Below, one piece after another: positions 42,014-53,294 of a DNA stretch of 64,000 nucleotides; position 1 is the first letter of the stretch, and each line of letters starts with the position of its first letter. Under the pieces are notes generated by a model that had not been told where the DNA came from, searched no databases, and saw only the letters and a list, made by a program, of their open reading frames with translations. This DNA comes from Lineolata rhizophorae. Taxonomy: Eukaryota; Ascomycota; Dothideomycetes; Lineolatales; Lineolataceae. The stretch spans positions 71,429 to 135,428 of the forward strand of contig MU001671.1 in the NCBI GenBank assembly GCA_010093515.1, read 5' to 3'. The position numbers and the translations under genes were made by a program.

Positions 42014-43606
42014 ATGCTATCCCATCGAATATCTCTCCTTCTCCTTCCTGTCCTCTCCTCCCTCCCCCGCGCCCATGCCCAAGATCCGGAAGATCTCACT
42101 GGCCTCACCCTCACTGGGACCATTACCGACGGCGGTGATGGCGACGTCATCCCCACCGGCACCACTGTGTCTTACGCCGACCTTGAATCGACCATTGTAC
42201 TCTCGACCGCTACGGATGGCACCCTCCTCGGCACCACTGGTGCCCTAGAGACTAGCCTAGCCGACGCGAACGGGACAGACTCGGACAGCACACGAACGTC
42301 CTCGAGCTCGCAGGAGCTGACTTTTCTCGTGGGCGGGCAAAACACGGCTACATCGATATCAGGAAATGCCACGGCAAGCGCCAACGCAACCATGACGAGC
42401 AGCAGCACGTCGACGTCGCCAGTGCCGACCAACGTCCGGCCGTGCAATAACTACCCGGAGTTTTGCTTCAGGAAGTATAGTAATATCACCGAAGTATGCG
42501 CGCACAACTCGCCGTTTGTGCGCCAAAACAATGCCGCGAGTAATCAATATTATCCTGTGACGGACCAGTTGAACGATGGAATTAGAATGCGTGGGTCACC
42601 CTTGACTTCCTTGGCCCTCACGGCTTGAAGGGTAGGATGATTATGAGGCTGACGTCTACCGACTGTTCAGTCCAGGGCCAAATCCACTATGTCAACGAAA
42701 CGCTTCTCTACTGCCACACGTCATGCGACCTCCTCAACGCCGGGCCCATGGAGGATTATCTCACGACTGTCGCTGACTGGGTGAAAACGCACCCGTACGA
42801 CGTGATCACGATCCTGCTGGGCAACCATGACCAAGTCGACGTGTCGCTATTCACGGGCCCGATACAGAACGCCGGCCTTTCGCGCTACCTCTACACCCCT
42901 CCCCAGATACCCATGGGCCTCGACGACTGGCCCACCCTCTCCGACATGATCCTCACCCAGAAGCGCGTCGTCTTCTTCATGGACTACAAGGCCAATCAGA
43001 CCAAGGTGCCATATATCCTAGACGAGTTCAGCCAGCTCTGGGAGACGCCCTTTTCGCCCACCGATCCGGATTTTCCCTGCACGGTGCAACGACCGCCGGA
43101 CTTGTCGGACGAGAAGGCCAGGGACAGGCTCTACATGGCGAACCACAACCTGAACGTCGAGGTCAGCTTCTCGGGTGAGACGTTGCTGATCCCAGACACG
43201 GCCAACATCGTCGACACGAACGCCGTCAACGGGTCCAGCAGCCTCGGCGCCATGACGGACGAGTGCACCGGTGAGCCCCGGTCTCCAGTTTTGCAGCCTC
43301 TTATATCTGAGCTTGCCCTTTTTCTTTTTTTTTCTTTTTTTTTTTTCCTTTGCTAACGCTGGCCGATGCGCAGCCAACTGGGGGCGCCCGCCTAACTTCC
43401 TCCTCGTCGACTACTACTCCGCCGGCAACGGCTCCGTCTTCGAGGTCGCCGCCCAGGCCAACAACGTCTCGTACGACCGCGAGTGCTGCGGCACCTCGTC
43501 GGGCGGTGTGCGCGCCGCCGTCATGCCGCCCCTGACGGGCTCGCATCCCAAGCTGGCAGTGGTATTTGTCGCTGCCGTCGTAAGTATGATCGCGTGCATT
43601 TTCTAA
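42014..43606 (+). CDS. Secreted, probably GPI-anchored PLC-like phosphodiesterase
   Basis: Three exons (42014-42590, 42671-43270, 43374-43606) give 469 aa. Introns are 80 and 103 bp; the second ends in a T run, TGCTAAC and GCAG. The N-terminal signal peptide (about 1-22, ending AHA) and a Ser/Thr-rich stalk (about 90-138) lead to a TIM-barrel of the PI-PLC X-like superfamily. Blocks include VCAHNSPFV with a candidate catalytic His at 164, LLGNHDQVDVSLF, VVFFMDYKANQ and NFLLVDYYSAGN. A hydrophobic C terminus after a small-residue site suggests GPI anchoring at the cell surface. The natural substrate is not known for these fungal proteins, and the second catalytic His is not obvious to me. Confidence 0.85.
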
Positions 43607-45285
43607 TTGGCTTTCTTGATGCGCGCGGTGTGTTGCGTTGAGGGTGTGAGGGGCAGATCCTTTTGATTGCGGGCCTCGCGTCGATTGTTTGCGGTTGCTT
43701 GGCGTGTCTGGGCTCGGCGATGTTGCGAGCGCGGGCTTAAGTCAGTTCGGAATGCTAGAGTGAGAGCGCAGGTGGGCGGGCTGGAGGGGTCGTGGTTAAG
43801 CTGGTTGCGCGATTCGGTAGATTGGAATAAGTGGGAGGTGGTGAAAATGGACGGACTGCCGGATGGAATGGGCGCGAGATGGCACTTTTGTATATGGCGT
43901 TGAGAGCTATTTTCGACTTCTCTAGACCCCTTGGAAAGGTACTTTATTCTTTTGAGAGAGCGACTTGTTATGACGACCAAGAGACTCCTACTAACGACTT
44001 ACACGTATGCGAGTACCACCTAACGAAAGCAGCCCCCATTATCTTGATCAAGCCGGACGCGATGATTGTACAGGAAGCTCTCGAATACACGTGATGCACT
44101 GCATGCACATTCGGGCTCAGAATCAGCTGATAGTTTTGTACAACGTAAAGGGAGTCGATCCCAAGAAAGGGGAATTGAAGCCGCCTGGTGATATCCACTG
44201 CATCTTCGAAAGTTTTCGGCAGCGTCGACCTCAGTGTCTAGGGGATGATAGTCGAGTCGGCGCCCTAACAGTAATTCAAAGCCATGTAGCGGGCATTAGC
44301 CCTTTTGCTGATAGTGGACCTCGGCGTGAGTCGAAAGACGGGTTCCTCAAGTGTACCAACTGCTAGCAGGCGCGTAGGAATCTGGTGGCTCGAAGTGTGC
44401 GTACTATTGCATAGTTAATTGTACGAAACGCAAGTATCAAGCCAGGTTGTAGCTAGTTCGAAGTTTTCAGGAGTCACCATACGTAGCCCGTTTTGTAATA
44501 GAGAGCTCGGCTGACCGCAGTTTTGGCGACAATACCCCTTCAGCTGCTTGATTCGCAGTTTGTAGCGGCGGATTAGACAGCCTCGGTGTCGGCGGCACCC
44601 TGTTGAGGTGTTACGGCTAATGCAAACCTCGAAAACATTACGCCATGAACGAAGGTCCCCGAATTGACTCGAGAAGCATATGCAGTAACCATAATGAACT
44701 ACGAAAAGGAAGTAAAAGCACGCAGTTTCAAGCGCGGACCTAGCCACTTTATCTCTAGACAAAAGCACAGCATCGAGTAAGCAGCTAGCTATGACTATTG
44801 AGCGTGCCCGGCTTGGCGAGGTTATTGTAGCATCAGCCAAGCCTCTACACAACACCATTACAAAGCAGAGACATGAAGTGTTGCATTTACAAAAAGGCTG
44901 AATTCCACAAGGACAAGTGCACTACGCGAATGGGTGCGGCTGATAGACACGTCCCTAGCCATTGATACTAAGACTTAGATTTAGGTACTCTAAGCCATAT
45001 TTCAAGGGATACTAGAAGCCTTCCAACGGTACTATCTGAAACTTTATTACTATGATTTGTATGCGACTTCGTCCCTCTGGCACCTTGTTCATCTGCATCA
45101 TCCAGACCTGAGATCTAATAAACCATAAACCATCATAACCGCCCGAATCATCCCGCTTCCTTAAAACGCCTATAGATGCTTTTGAATAAACTGTAGCTTT
45201 TCTCCCGTTATACATTTCACAATTTAGTCATCCTAGCTCCCAGGTAGCCAACTACCATGCAATTTCCCCGGACTCGACGTTTCCA
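43607..45285. other. 1.7-kb gene-free stretch between convergent genes
   Basis: AT-richer DNA. Two frames of some length (44007-44366 plus, 119 codons; 44415-44858 minus, 147 codons) show no domain, and flanking sequence gives no continuing exon. I see no RNA gene or repeat. Confidence 0.45.
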
Positions 45286-47294
45286 TCATACCCGAATAGT
45301 CCTGAGTTGAATCTCCTGCACAGGGCGTCTGTTACTTTCCCCGTCATCTAAGTCCGCGCCTTCCATTAGGCCTCTTTCCTCATCCCCACCACTTCCCCTA
45401 CCCTCACCACGTTCGCGCCCGTTGGTTTTACCACCAGCGCCTTCTTTATGTACAGCTACGTATATTGCTGAGCCGAGAATGAGGCTAGAGCCAACGATAG
45501 AAAGAGCCCCAGGCGTTTGGCCAAAGACAAGTTTATCTCCCGCGAGTGCGAACAGCATCTGAACGTAAACCATGTTCGTGGCGCGCGACGACTTTTCGTA
45601 CTGCAAGCCGGCTGCGAGGAGGAATTGCTATAGTCACGCGTCAGTTCCCACAAGCCATATCTATTTCCGCGCGACGCAAAACAGAAAGGGCCACCCCGTT
45701 GAAGAACCCACCATGATGAAACCCGCCAACCCCAACCCCCCAAGCAACAACCACTCGCGCCCGTCGCTCGGCAGCAAGAACCCGATCCCCGGTACCGCAA
45801 TTTGCACCACGACGCTGACGATGGTGCACCACGCGGCGAAGTAGTTGACGCTGATGAGCGGGTGCGCCCGCTTGCCGATCCACCGGATCGTCGTGTAGGC
45901 GCCCGCGGCGCCCAGCACGCCCAGCATGGCGACGCCCACAGCGACGCCGCGCTGCGCCGGCGTCGGGTCGCCGTAGTAGTTGCGTGCCCCCGAGGTCTCG
46001 ACCGCGGTGCTGTTGCCGTTGACGGCGGCGACGGCGACGGCCGAGGCGGCGGCTATCGAGGTCGTAGTAGCGGAGGTGGCGGCGTCGGTGACGCCGGATG
46101 CGGGAGGAGCGTGGGTAGAATCGACGGATGATGTGAGGGCTTCGAAGAGAGAAACGGGGCGCGCGATTAGGACGACGCCGACGAAGGAAACGGCGGCGGC
46201 GAGCTGCTCCATGCGGGTGAAGGGCTCGTTGATGAGGATGGAGCAGGCGAAACATGCAAGAGAAGGCGCGAGGAAGGTGAGGACGGTAGCGTCGGCGAGA
46301 GGAAGATAGAGAAGGGAGTCTGTTGAAAGGTTGTTAGTTTTCCGGTGATGTTGGAGTTACGGTTATACGCGGCAAGACAGGTTAAGATTGAACTTACAGT
46401 ACATCCCGAAGACTCCGAAGAAGCCAGTTAACCTGAAAGACTGTTAGTTTATGGTGTGTCGAGACAATTGTATTGATTAATTTACCCTCGGGCAACAAGG
46501 AGGCTGCGGACTTCCTTCTTGCCAAGTGGGAAGTCTTCGGTCTTCGTCCACCACATGTACAATGTGCTAAGGATAAAAGTGATGCTCATGCGTGCAAACA
46601 GAACCTACAGTTAAGTTTCAGTCATTCGCCGTACATTGGATGCACTTATCACTGTGGATCTGGTGGGTGGTATTTCGTTGGATAGCAACGCTGTAAGGCT
46701 TGATCTGTCTACAGCCGCACTTGCAATAAACAACATCCAGCCGTCTCCTACTTCTACACCAACAAAATTGCCACCACCCGCACCTGATGATAGCACTGAT
46801 AACATGCCACCTGCACCACCTAGCTTAACAGCTTTGCAAGGCCACGAACGCACCTGAAATGGATCGAACCCCTTTCCGTGATTTCCTTCGACCTCTAGAA
46901 TCCGAGTGAAGACGTTCATAAGCACGCCGAAAGCTTGGGACAACAGCACGAGGGCCAAGCCCTTGTTGCGGACCCAGAACTCGTACAACTTGGCCTTCAC
47001 GCCAGTTGAGGAGGGCGTTGAAGAGCCATGATATCGCGAGCCGGGGGAGTGCGACTGTCTTCGTAGCTGCGCGTACTCGTCCGCGGAGAGGTTGGAGAGC
47101 GTGTCGGGGGATGGAGCACGTATGCTGCCGTTGAATGGGACGCTTAGGTGTTGATGGTTGTGGGCAATGTACTGTTCTTGGCCGTCGGTTCCGCCGCTGG
47201 GCTTGTCAGACAGTCGTGACTCAGAATCGTCATAGTCGCTAGGCACTTCGAGCTTGTCCATTTCAACCTCTTTCGTTGGTGGCGGGGCTCCCAT
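45286..47294 (-). CDS. Drug/metabolite-type (EamA, SLC35-like) membrane transporter
   Basis: Five exons (47294-46854, 46604-46486, 46432-46398, 46319-45712, 45627-45286) give 514 aa. Splice sites are good throughout; the third exon is only 35 nt and encodes LTGFFGVFGMY. A cytoplasmic N-terminal region of about 110 residues is followed by ten probable membrane segments in two EamA repeats. Typical words are SQAFGVLMNV, VLFARMSITF, YLPLADATVLTFLAPSLAC, VGVVLIARP and, in the second repeat, GLQYEKSSRATNMVYVQMLFA. A Gly/Glu-rich tail follows. An unusually Ala/Thr-rich loop lies between the repeats (about 305-350). The likely relatives are the fungal DUF6/SLC35G-like proteins of Golgi or plasma membrane; the substrate is unknown. 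Confidence 0.85.
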
Positions 47295-50200
47295 TGTGCG
47301 TCATGGGGTTCGCGGAGCGCCAAATAGAAAATGAGATGAGTATACTCTGAATTGACACGCTGTGCGGGGTTAAAAGAAGAAAGCAAAAGGAGTCGAAAAC
47401 CCTTGAAATTTGGTGTACAGAAGAGAAAAGACGAAAGAGGCGAGGTACGTAAGTATGAGTCGTCGAGTTCAACACCAAGCCCCGCACGCGATCTACAAGA
47501 TTAGGCCGATGGGAAAGAAATCAACTGGGGCAAAAACCACCGAAAGCCCACGAAGAAGCAAAAAAGGCGGGGTGCCAATGACTCAGCGAGCTGGACGGTG
47601 AGAACAGCGATGCCATTTCCGGCGCCGTCATCGACACGCGATGAAAAGGGCGCATCGTTGGCCTGTGGCGCCCACTCTTTTCCCCACTGTTGGGTTCGCC
47701 GACGGGCGAATTGGAGGCCGAGATCGGGATGGCTAGTGGATATAGCGGCCGCTGAATGACTGCTAGCCTGGCGGTGCTCTCCGTATTTGCAACTTGCAGC
47801 CTTTAAACGCCGCATCCTGCAGGCAGCGCGTCAGGACCCGTCTCAAGCTAAATGGTTGAACAAATTCTCCAAAATTGCGTCTGCTAATCCAGATCTTCTG
47901 TAGTCGGGGAGGTTGAAATAAAGTGGCGATGACGGCACGTGTGGCTCATGGTGGTGGGAAGTGTGTCCAAGGAGCGAGGGTTAGTTTCATGATGCGGTTA
48001 GGGTGGCTCTAGATTCGACTGAAAAAGTACAACTTCAGAAAAGGGCTCTGGAGAGGAATTATGGAGTTGGAGAAAACGTCAAAGAGGTGACGAGAAAAGA
48101 AGCCGTGAAGCTACTGCAGCGCCGTGCCCGGATGTGCTGGGCGGACCATCCGACGATGGGGCGCGCGCCGCTAGCGGAACGCTCCCGTGATCCCGCTCGG
48201 CCCGCGGGCCTCCGAGCGTCCACAACGCAGGGGGGCTTGGCGCCAAGACAACCCGTGACTCTGCCGGTGCACGTGCTGCTGAGTCAGCACATCCAAACCG
48301 GGCAAACCCCAGCGCCAGCGCCACAATCCCTGGCGGGCTAATCAGACGCCTCCCCGAATCCTTCCCCCCCGCCTTGAACCGCAACAAGCCCCTACGGCCC
48401 ATGGCGTGCATCGTCACATCGACCGTTTCATGCGCGCAAGAGAGGTGGCTTGCGCACTCGCAGAACGCCGAAGACCCCCCGGTCGCTGATCAATGATCGG
48501 TCGAGGGCATCAGTCCCCCGGCATGCATTTCGAAAACGACGGGGCGCATCTCGTACGCAGGGGTGAGTGGGGAAGCGAGGACAAGGAGAAGGGCGAGGAC
48601 GAGGAGAAGAGCGGAAGGGGAATGGGGAGATGATGGTTTGTTATGCGGGCCTGCGTGGCCCGCGTGCAAGCCTTTTCTGCTGCAGAAACGGCCTGCGGAA
48701 GCGTTGCCGTTGCATGCCCGTTTCCAAGCTTACGAGTCGAGCAAGTGTACAGCATGGATGATGGCTTGGGAACGGGACCAGACGACTTCTGCTAAGCCAA
48801 GGATTCCTCTTACGTCCTTGGTCGGCGTCTAGGCTGCGAGGGTAGACCGGCCAGGAAGCAACGGCGCGGCGCGCTCGGCGGGAGCGGGAAGAGTGCGCAC
48901 CAGCGGCTCATTGCGGGGGTTGCTGGCTTGGGCAAGGTGTGCTCTTGCTCGTAGGAAGACGGCAAGCCGGGTTAAGCTTGTAATTTTTATGGCACGAGAG
49001 CGAGGGCCGGATGAGGAGGCGTGATTTGCAAAAGGGCCTCGTGGCTGACCTGGGTTTGGTGAGTGCGGTCTCCGCGGCCCGAGCCTTTCACACTTTCAGG
49101 AGTTCTATTTTATTTTTTCTTTGGGTGTTCTTGGCAAGACAGGGAGGAGAAGCGGGAAGTCGGGTGGGTGCATACAACAAGTATGTACGCGGTTTTGGTG
49201 ACGGGATCGAAACACGCGAGTGAGTTGAGTGGGGGTTTACCGGCCGACTCATCCAACGCTGATGGGTCCAGCTATCTAATCAGACCAGGCCAGGCCGTCA
49301 ATACTTCAAAAATCTAATACCTACTTCGCAAACCGAGGATTGCTGCTGATCGACTTTGTCTGTGCTGGGGTCACGAGGCGTTCGTGGCGGGCCTCCCGCT
49401 GGCCTTTAACTATTGAACCAAGTCAATAGCACTCAGCTATTAGCACTCACTCCCGACTTCGCTCGCGTTCCCATCATCGACGTGCTGCAGCTACCAGCAG
49501 GATGACAATGCACGGCGGATCCGGGCCAGTGCATATCCTGTCCGTCCGGGGGAGGGGACGGCGGCCGGACGCGCATCATGTGCACCCACACCTCGCCTGG
49601 CTGAAGTGCAGTCCCCGGGCTGGCTTCCCGCAGCCCCAGAAGCAACGACGGCGCATCCCTGCTCTTATACGTTATAGCGCAAGGGCATGGCTCAGCGCTA
49701 TCCGCAACTGGGACCATGGATGTCACTGAGCGGGAAAGGGAACGGACCGCTCCACGGTCCCGCGGAACAAACGTCCTCACAGGACAATGAGGTGGTGGGT
49801 TGGGGTCTGTATACGACATCGAGTCAGTTGATCGCGAAGCGTGCTCTAACTAACAGGAAATTGACACCGCAAGAAGTCCCACCACGATATTTCCGACATT
49901 GGAAATGAGGGGAAACAGCACCTGGATCGCCGCGGAGAACTTATGAGTGGATAATGCTGTTGCCAAAAGGTCTCCAAGTCAGTCGATCGACCCAGTCCGA
50001 GCCGCGCCAGGCCCAAAAAATATCCTGCTCGCGAGATTTTCGGTGGCGCATCCTAAGAAATCTATTTTAAAAAAAAAAAAAAAAGAGCGGAAGAAGAGAC
50101 TCTCCTTCAAATATTAATCTGAGATCATACTATAGGTGGCCGACGAAAGCTGCGGGCTAACACGCGATGATAGGCAAGCCTGCAGTGCCAACACGTTCGA

Positions 50201-50818
50201 TCAGCCCGCCTTGAATGAGAAAGTCCGGCGGCCACCCAGCCCAACAACGCAGGCCCGACCAACCATTGAAGCCGCAGGCAGCCACCGAGCCGGCTAGCGG
50301 CAAACTTACTTGCCACTCGTCACCACCATCTCACGCGCCCGAGCTCTTGCAGCATCGTGCCAGACTGTCGGACCCTGGGCACACAAGGGAGGGGAAATAA
50401 CGTCCCATTGCATATCCTTGCTCGGCTCGAATTTGTTGTCATAAAGTAGGTCGTCTTGCGCAACTTATTTTACGGCGGAATCAAACCAAGTCCCCCTCCC
50501 CTCCCCCTCGACCCCTTGTCTGTCCAGTCTATTCTATCACGGAGCACCAAAACAATCCGGACTCCACCGTGACACCCATTCCGTGTCCATCCGCAAACCC
50601 CCAACTTGCTCGCCCATTGTGCATGCAAACCAAGCAGACTTGCATGCTAGCATTGAAAACCGACAAACCCCCACGCCGCGCTAGCCATGCGCAAGCAAAG
50701 CATGGCACGTCCAAACGGAGCGGGGAAAGGCACTCATTGTGCAACAACACCCCCACTTCACAGAGCTACTTACTACCTCTCTCCGCCTACACTTCGTGTG
50801 ATTAGAGCGGCAAATGCT
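47295..50818. other. 3.5-kb gene-poor region
   Basis: No gene is recognised. Frames of 80-128 codons on both strands (for example 48003-48341 plus and 49433-49819 minus) lack any domain or credible splice partners. An A-run of about 15 lies at 50069-50083. The left end presumably holds the transporter promoter. Confidence 0.45.
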
Positions 50819-50823
50819 ATATC

Positions 50824-50887
<64 letters not shown>

Positions 50888-51002
50888 ATGCCAATCACCC
50901 CCCCCCCCCCGGCTCGTCATCGTAATCCTCACATACCGGTATCACCCTAGTCCTGCATACGGTGCTCTTCCTCCTGCAGGCCGTCCCACCACGTGCGCCG
51001 AG
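50819..51002 (+). repeat. Left copy of a duplicated contig end with a 63-nt C run
   Basis: This 184-bp block starts ATATCT, continues with an uninterrupted C run at 50825-50887 and ends CGCCGAG directly at the N gap. It repeats the 184-bp block on the other side of the gap at the same length. Differences are confined to the C-rich part, where this copy is simplified to C. It reads as a poorly resolved version of the same locus. Confidence 0.9.
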
Positions 51003-51012
51003 NNNNNNNNNN
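51003..51012. other. Assembly gap (10 N)
   Basis: Ten undetermined bases join two contig ends that carry the same sequence. The length is probably a placeholder, not a measured distance. Confidence 0.97.
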
Positions 51013-51017
51013 ATATC

Positions 51018-51051
<34 letters not shown>

Positions 51052-51196
51052 CCCTCCCTACTAAACACCTTCCCACCCTCAATGCCAATCATCCCCACCC
51101 TCCCGGCTCGTCATCGTAATCCTCACATACCGGTATCACCCTAGTCCTGCATACGGTGCTCTTCCTCCTGCAGGCCGTCCCACCACGTGCGCCGAG
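51013..51196 (+). repeat. Right copy of the duplicated contig end
   Basis: This copy has a 30-nt C run at 51019-51048 followed by ordered C-rich sequence with T and A interruptions, then the same unique tail (from GGCTCGTCATCG to CGCCGAG) as the left copy. It continues without break into the downstream sequence and is the better-resolved version. Confidence 0.9.
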
Positions 51197-52240
51197 TCGC
51201 AGCCAGCAGCGCGGGAGGGCTGAGCGGTTCATCCGGCTCGCCTGTCGGCCAACTGCTGTCGTCGCTACTCATTTGAAGCATTAGGGGCGGGATCATCGGC
51301 GCTGGCGGGATGAACGGCTGCGGGGCCCCGGATAGCGCTGATGCTGGTACTGGCGTGCTGTGCCGTTGGTGGCACTGCCACTGCACGCTGCAGGCTGGTA
51401 GAACGTGTGGGAGGCGGCGCCGCCAGGGGGGAGCCCTGTAGGACGTACATTTCTGTCGGCCTAGGTACTCGCGTTGAGAGAGCGCTCGATGTCTTCTAGC
51501 TCCGCGAAGTTCACGTGGCTCTGCCGGAGCCCGCCCTCGGCACGGAATAGTAACTTGGTATCAGAGCTAGATCCGTAGCTTCTGGGCCGTAGCTGAGGCT
51601 CAGGGTTCCCGTGCCCGTGTCACCAAAATCGGCCGGAGGCGTCTTGCAGTCGCCGAAGTCTACCTGGCATCCGCACCCGTCGGCGCACATGGCGGGCGTG
51701 AAACTACTGCGTGACAAAAACAATCGCGTTAGTCTGGAGATCGCCCAGTCGCCTCATAAGTGGGAGAGTAAAGGAGACTCACCAATTCGCACCGCAGCAG
51801 GGGCGGTAGGGGCCGTCGAGTTCCCCTGGCGGGCCGGTGCACGTGTAGCCCTCGTCGCCGCCGCAGGTCCCCGCTAGATGGACCGCGCTGTTGCATGCAA
51901 GCGTAGTAGAAAGCGGGGCTGCTGCAGATGAGGCAGGTCCTGAAACTGTAGAGGCGGGGTGCGGTGGAGACGGCAGGCTTGACGTGGAATTGATCTCGAA
52001 CCGGAAGGCTTTCTGAAGGCCCGCGAGGACACCATGGACGGGCTAGCTAGCGCTACACTCGGCGACGAGGACGGGGATGCGCCAGTCTGCAGCCAGGACG
52101 CGGATGATGGTCGATGCGGGCGCGCGCGTCGCGGGCCGAGACGACGCGCACGGCCGAGGCACCATCGCCAGTGTCGTCGTCGTCGGCGCAGTTCCTGATC
52201 AACACCACGGACTAGTTCTCGTATTGCGCACAACCTAGGG
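51197..52240 (-). pseudogene. Decayed gene with a hevein-like chitin-binding domain
   Basis: On the minus strand at about 51900-51620, two segments joined by a clear intron (GTGAGT donor, GACTAAC branch, CACGCAG end) read GTCGGDEGYTCTG, then PYRPCCGAN, then CSFTPAMCADGCGCQVDFGD and a final Cys. This cysteine pattern resembles fungal type-1 chitin-binding (CBM18) modules. Upstream, towards 52240, a frame with LAADWRIPVLVAEC and VHGVLAGLQKAFRFEINS then a Ser/Pro/Ala linker leads into the module but is interrupted by stops, and I do not recognise the catalytic part. Downstream frames to 51197 are Pro/Ala/Ser-rich and also interrupted. It is probably a broken host gene for a secreted chitin-binding protein, though an active gene with more introns cannot be excluded. 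Confidence 0.5.
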
Positions 52241-53294
52241 GCGCGCCTTCAACATCGGCCGGGCCATCGAAAGAAAGCCAGTGGTGCTAATGCACGTAAC
52301 GTGCTATCTGGGCCGGCTACGTACATAGCCCAACTACCTAGGGCATGTAGCTCAGCCAACTAGCCCCGGTAACGGGCCGAGGGGAAAGGCAAAACTCCTC
52401 CGTAAGGCGCCGCGAACGAGGATGCCGCACCGGCGTTGCGCGAGGCGCGCAAGTCGAGGCCGAGCCGGTCCGCTCTCCGCAGAAGAGCGGCCGCCGCGCC
52501 TCTTGCTTCATGCCGCGGCACTCACGTAGTCGTGCCCGAAGCGCTCCATGGCGGCCCTTCCCGCCTGCGAGAGCGCGGCGCGCGAGTCAGTTCGCTCGAC
52601 GCTCAACTCTTCGTTTCCAACCGACTGAACTGTCAGACCCATCAGCTAGATGCGAAAAATGTGCCGCGGAGTAAAACGGCTAGTGGAAACGGTGAAACGG
52701 GCTAGGGCTGATCGCCGAGGGAAAAAGGGAGACGGACGTTTTCTTCTGCGGTCGCGATGCCGGCCCGAAAGATCTCGTTCATGCCCGGTGTTTTGGCCCG
52801 GGGAAGCACCGCTCGAGACCGCGGCCACCGGGAAACGAGAGCGCCCGAGCGTCTTCGGACGAGGTGCGGCTACATACGTAGCCAGCCACGCCGGATGGGA
52901 CGAAGAGCGAGCCGGCTGCCAAGACGGCGCAAGAAGCCCGAAGCTAGCATAACGGAAAGCGTATGTAGTTGTCCTAGAAGCGCTTCGGAGAGAATGTTGG
53001 CCGTGATTCTCAGTAGCGAGGCGACTAGATGGCAAGTAGCAACCGACATAAGACGTAGAACAGGAAACGAGCATGACGACCGCAAACCCAGAAAAAAAAA
53101 ATTTTTTGAAACTCTTTAGATTTATGGGTATATGACGCTCTCTATCTGGGGCGCATTAGTACGTATGCTTTGGTCGATATAACGGGAGCAGAATGCAGAA
53201 AGGCAAGCAAGTAAAAACAGCAGGAAAAGCGACCTGGAACGGGCGCCCTTTCCGTCTCTCGCGAACTCCACCAGCCAGTCCCCCAGGCCGCCTC
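52241..53294. other. Gene-free stretch downstream of PNGase A
   Basis: No recognisable coding region. GC-rich chance frames of up to 142 codons occur on both strands. An A/T run at 53091-53107 lies about 190 bp downstream of the PNGase A stop (which is on the minus strand) and may belong to its 3' end. Confidence 0.45.

Noticed and set aside
44415-44858. 147-codon minus-strand frame
   Set aside because: No domain, no conserved-looking blocks and no splice partners; length is within chance expectation.
48003-48341. 112-codon plus-strand frame
   Set aside because: Composition looks random, the opposite strand is equally open, and no family is recognised.
50687-51144. Poly-Pro and poly-Gly frames around the N gap
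   Set aside because: They are translations of the C homopolymer and the N run, not genes.
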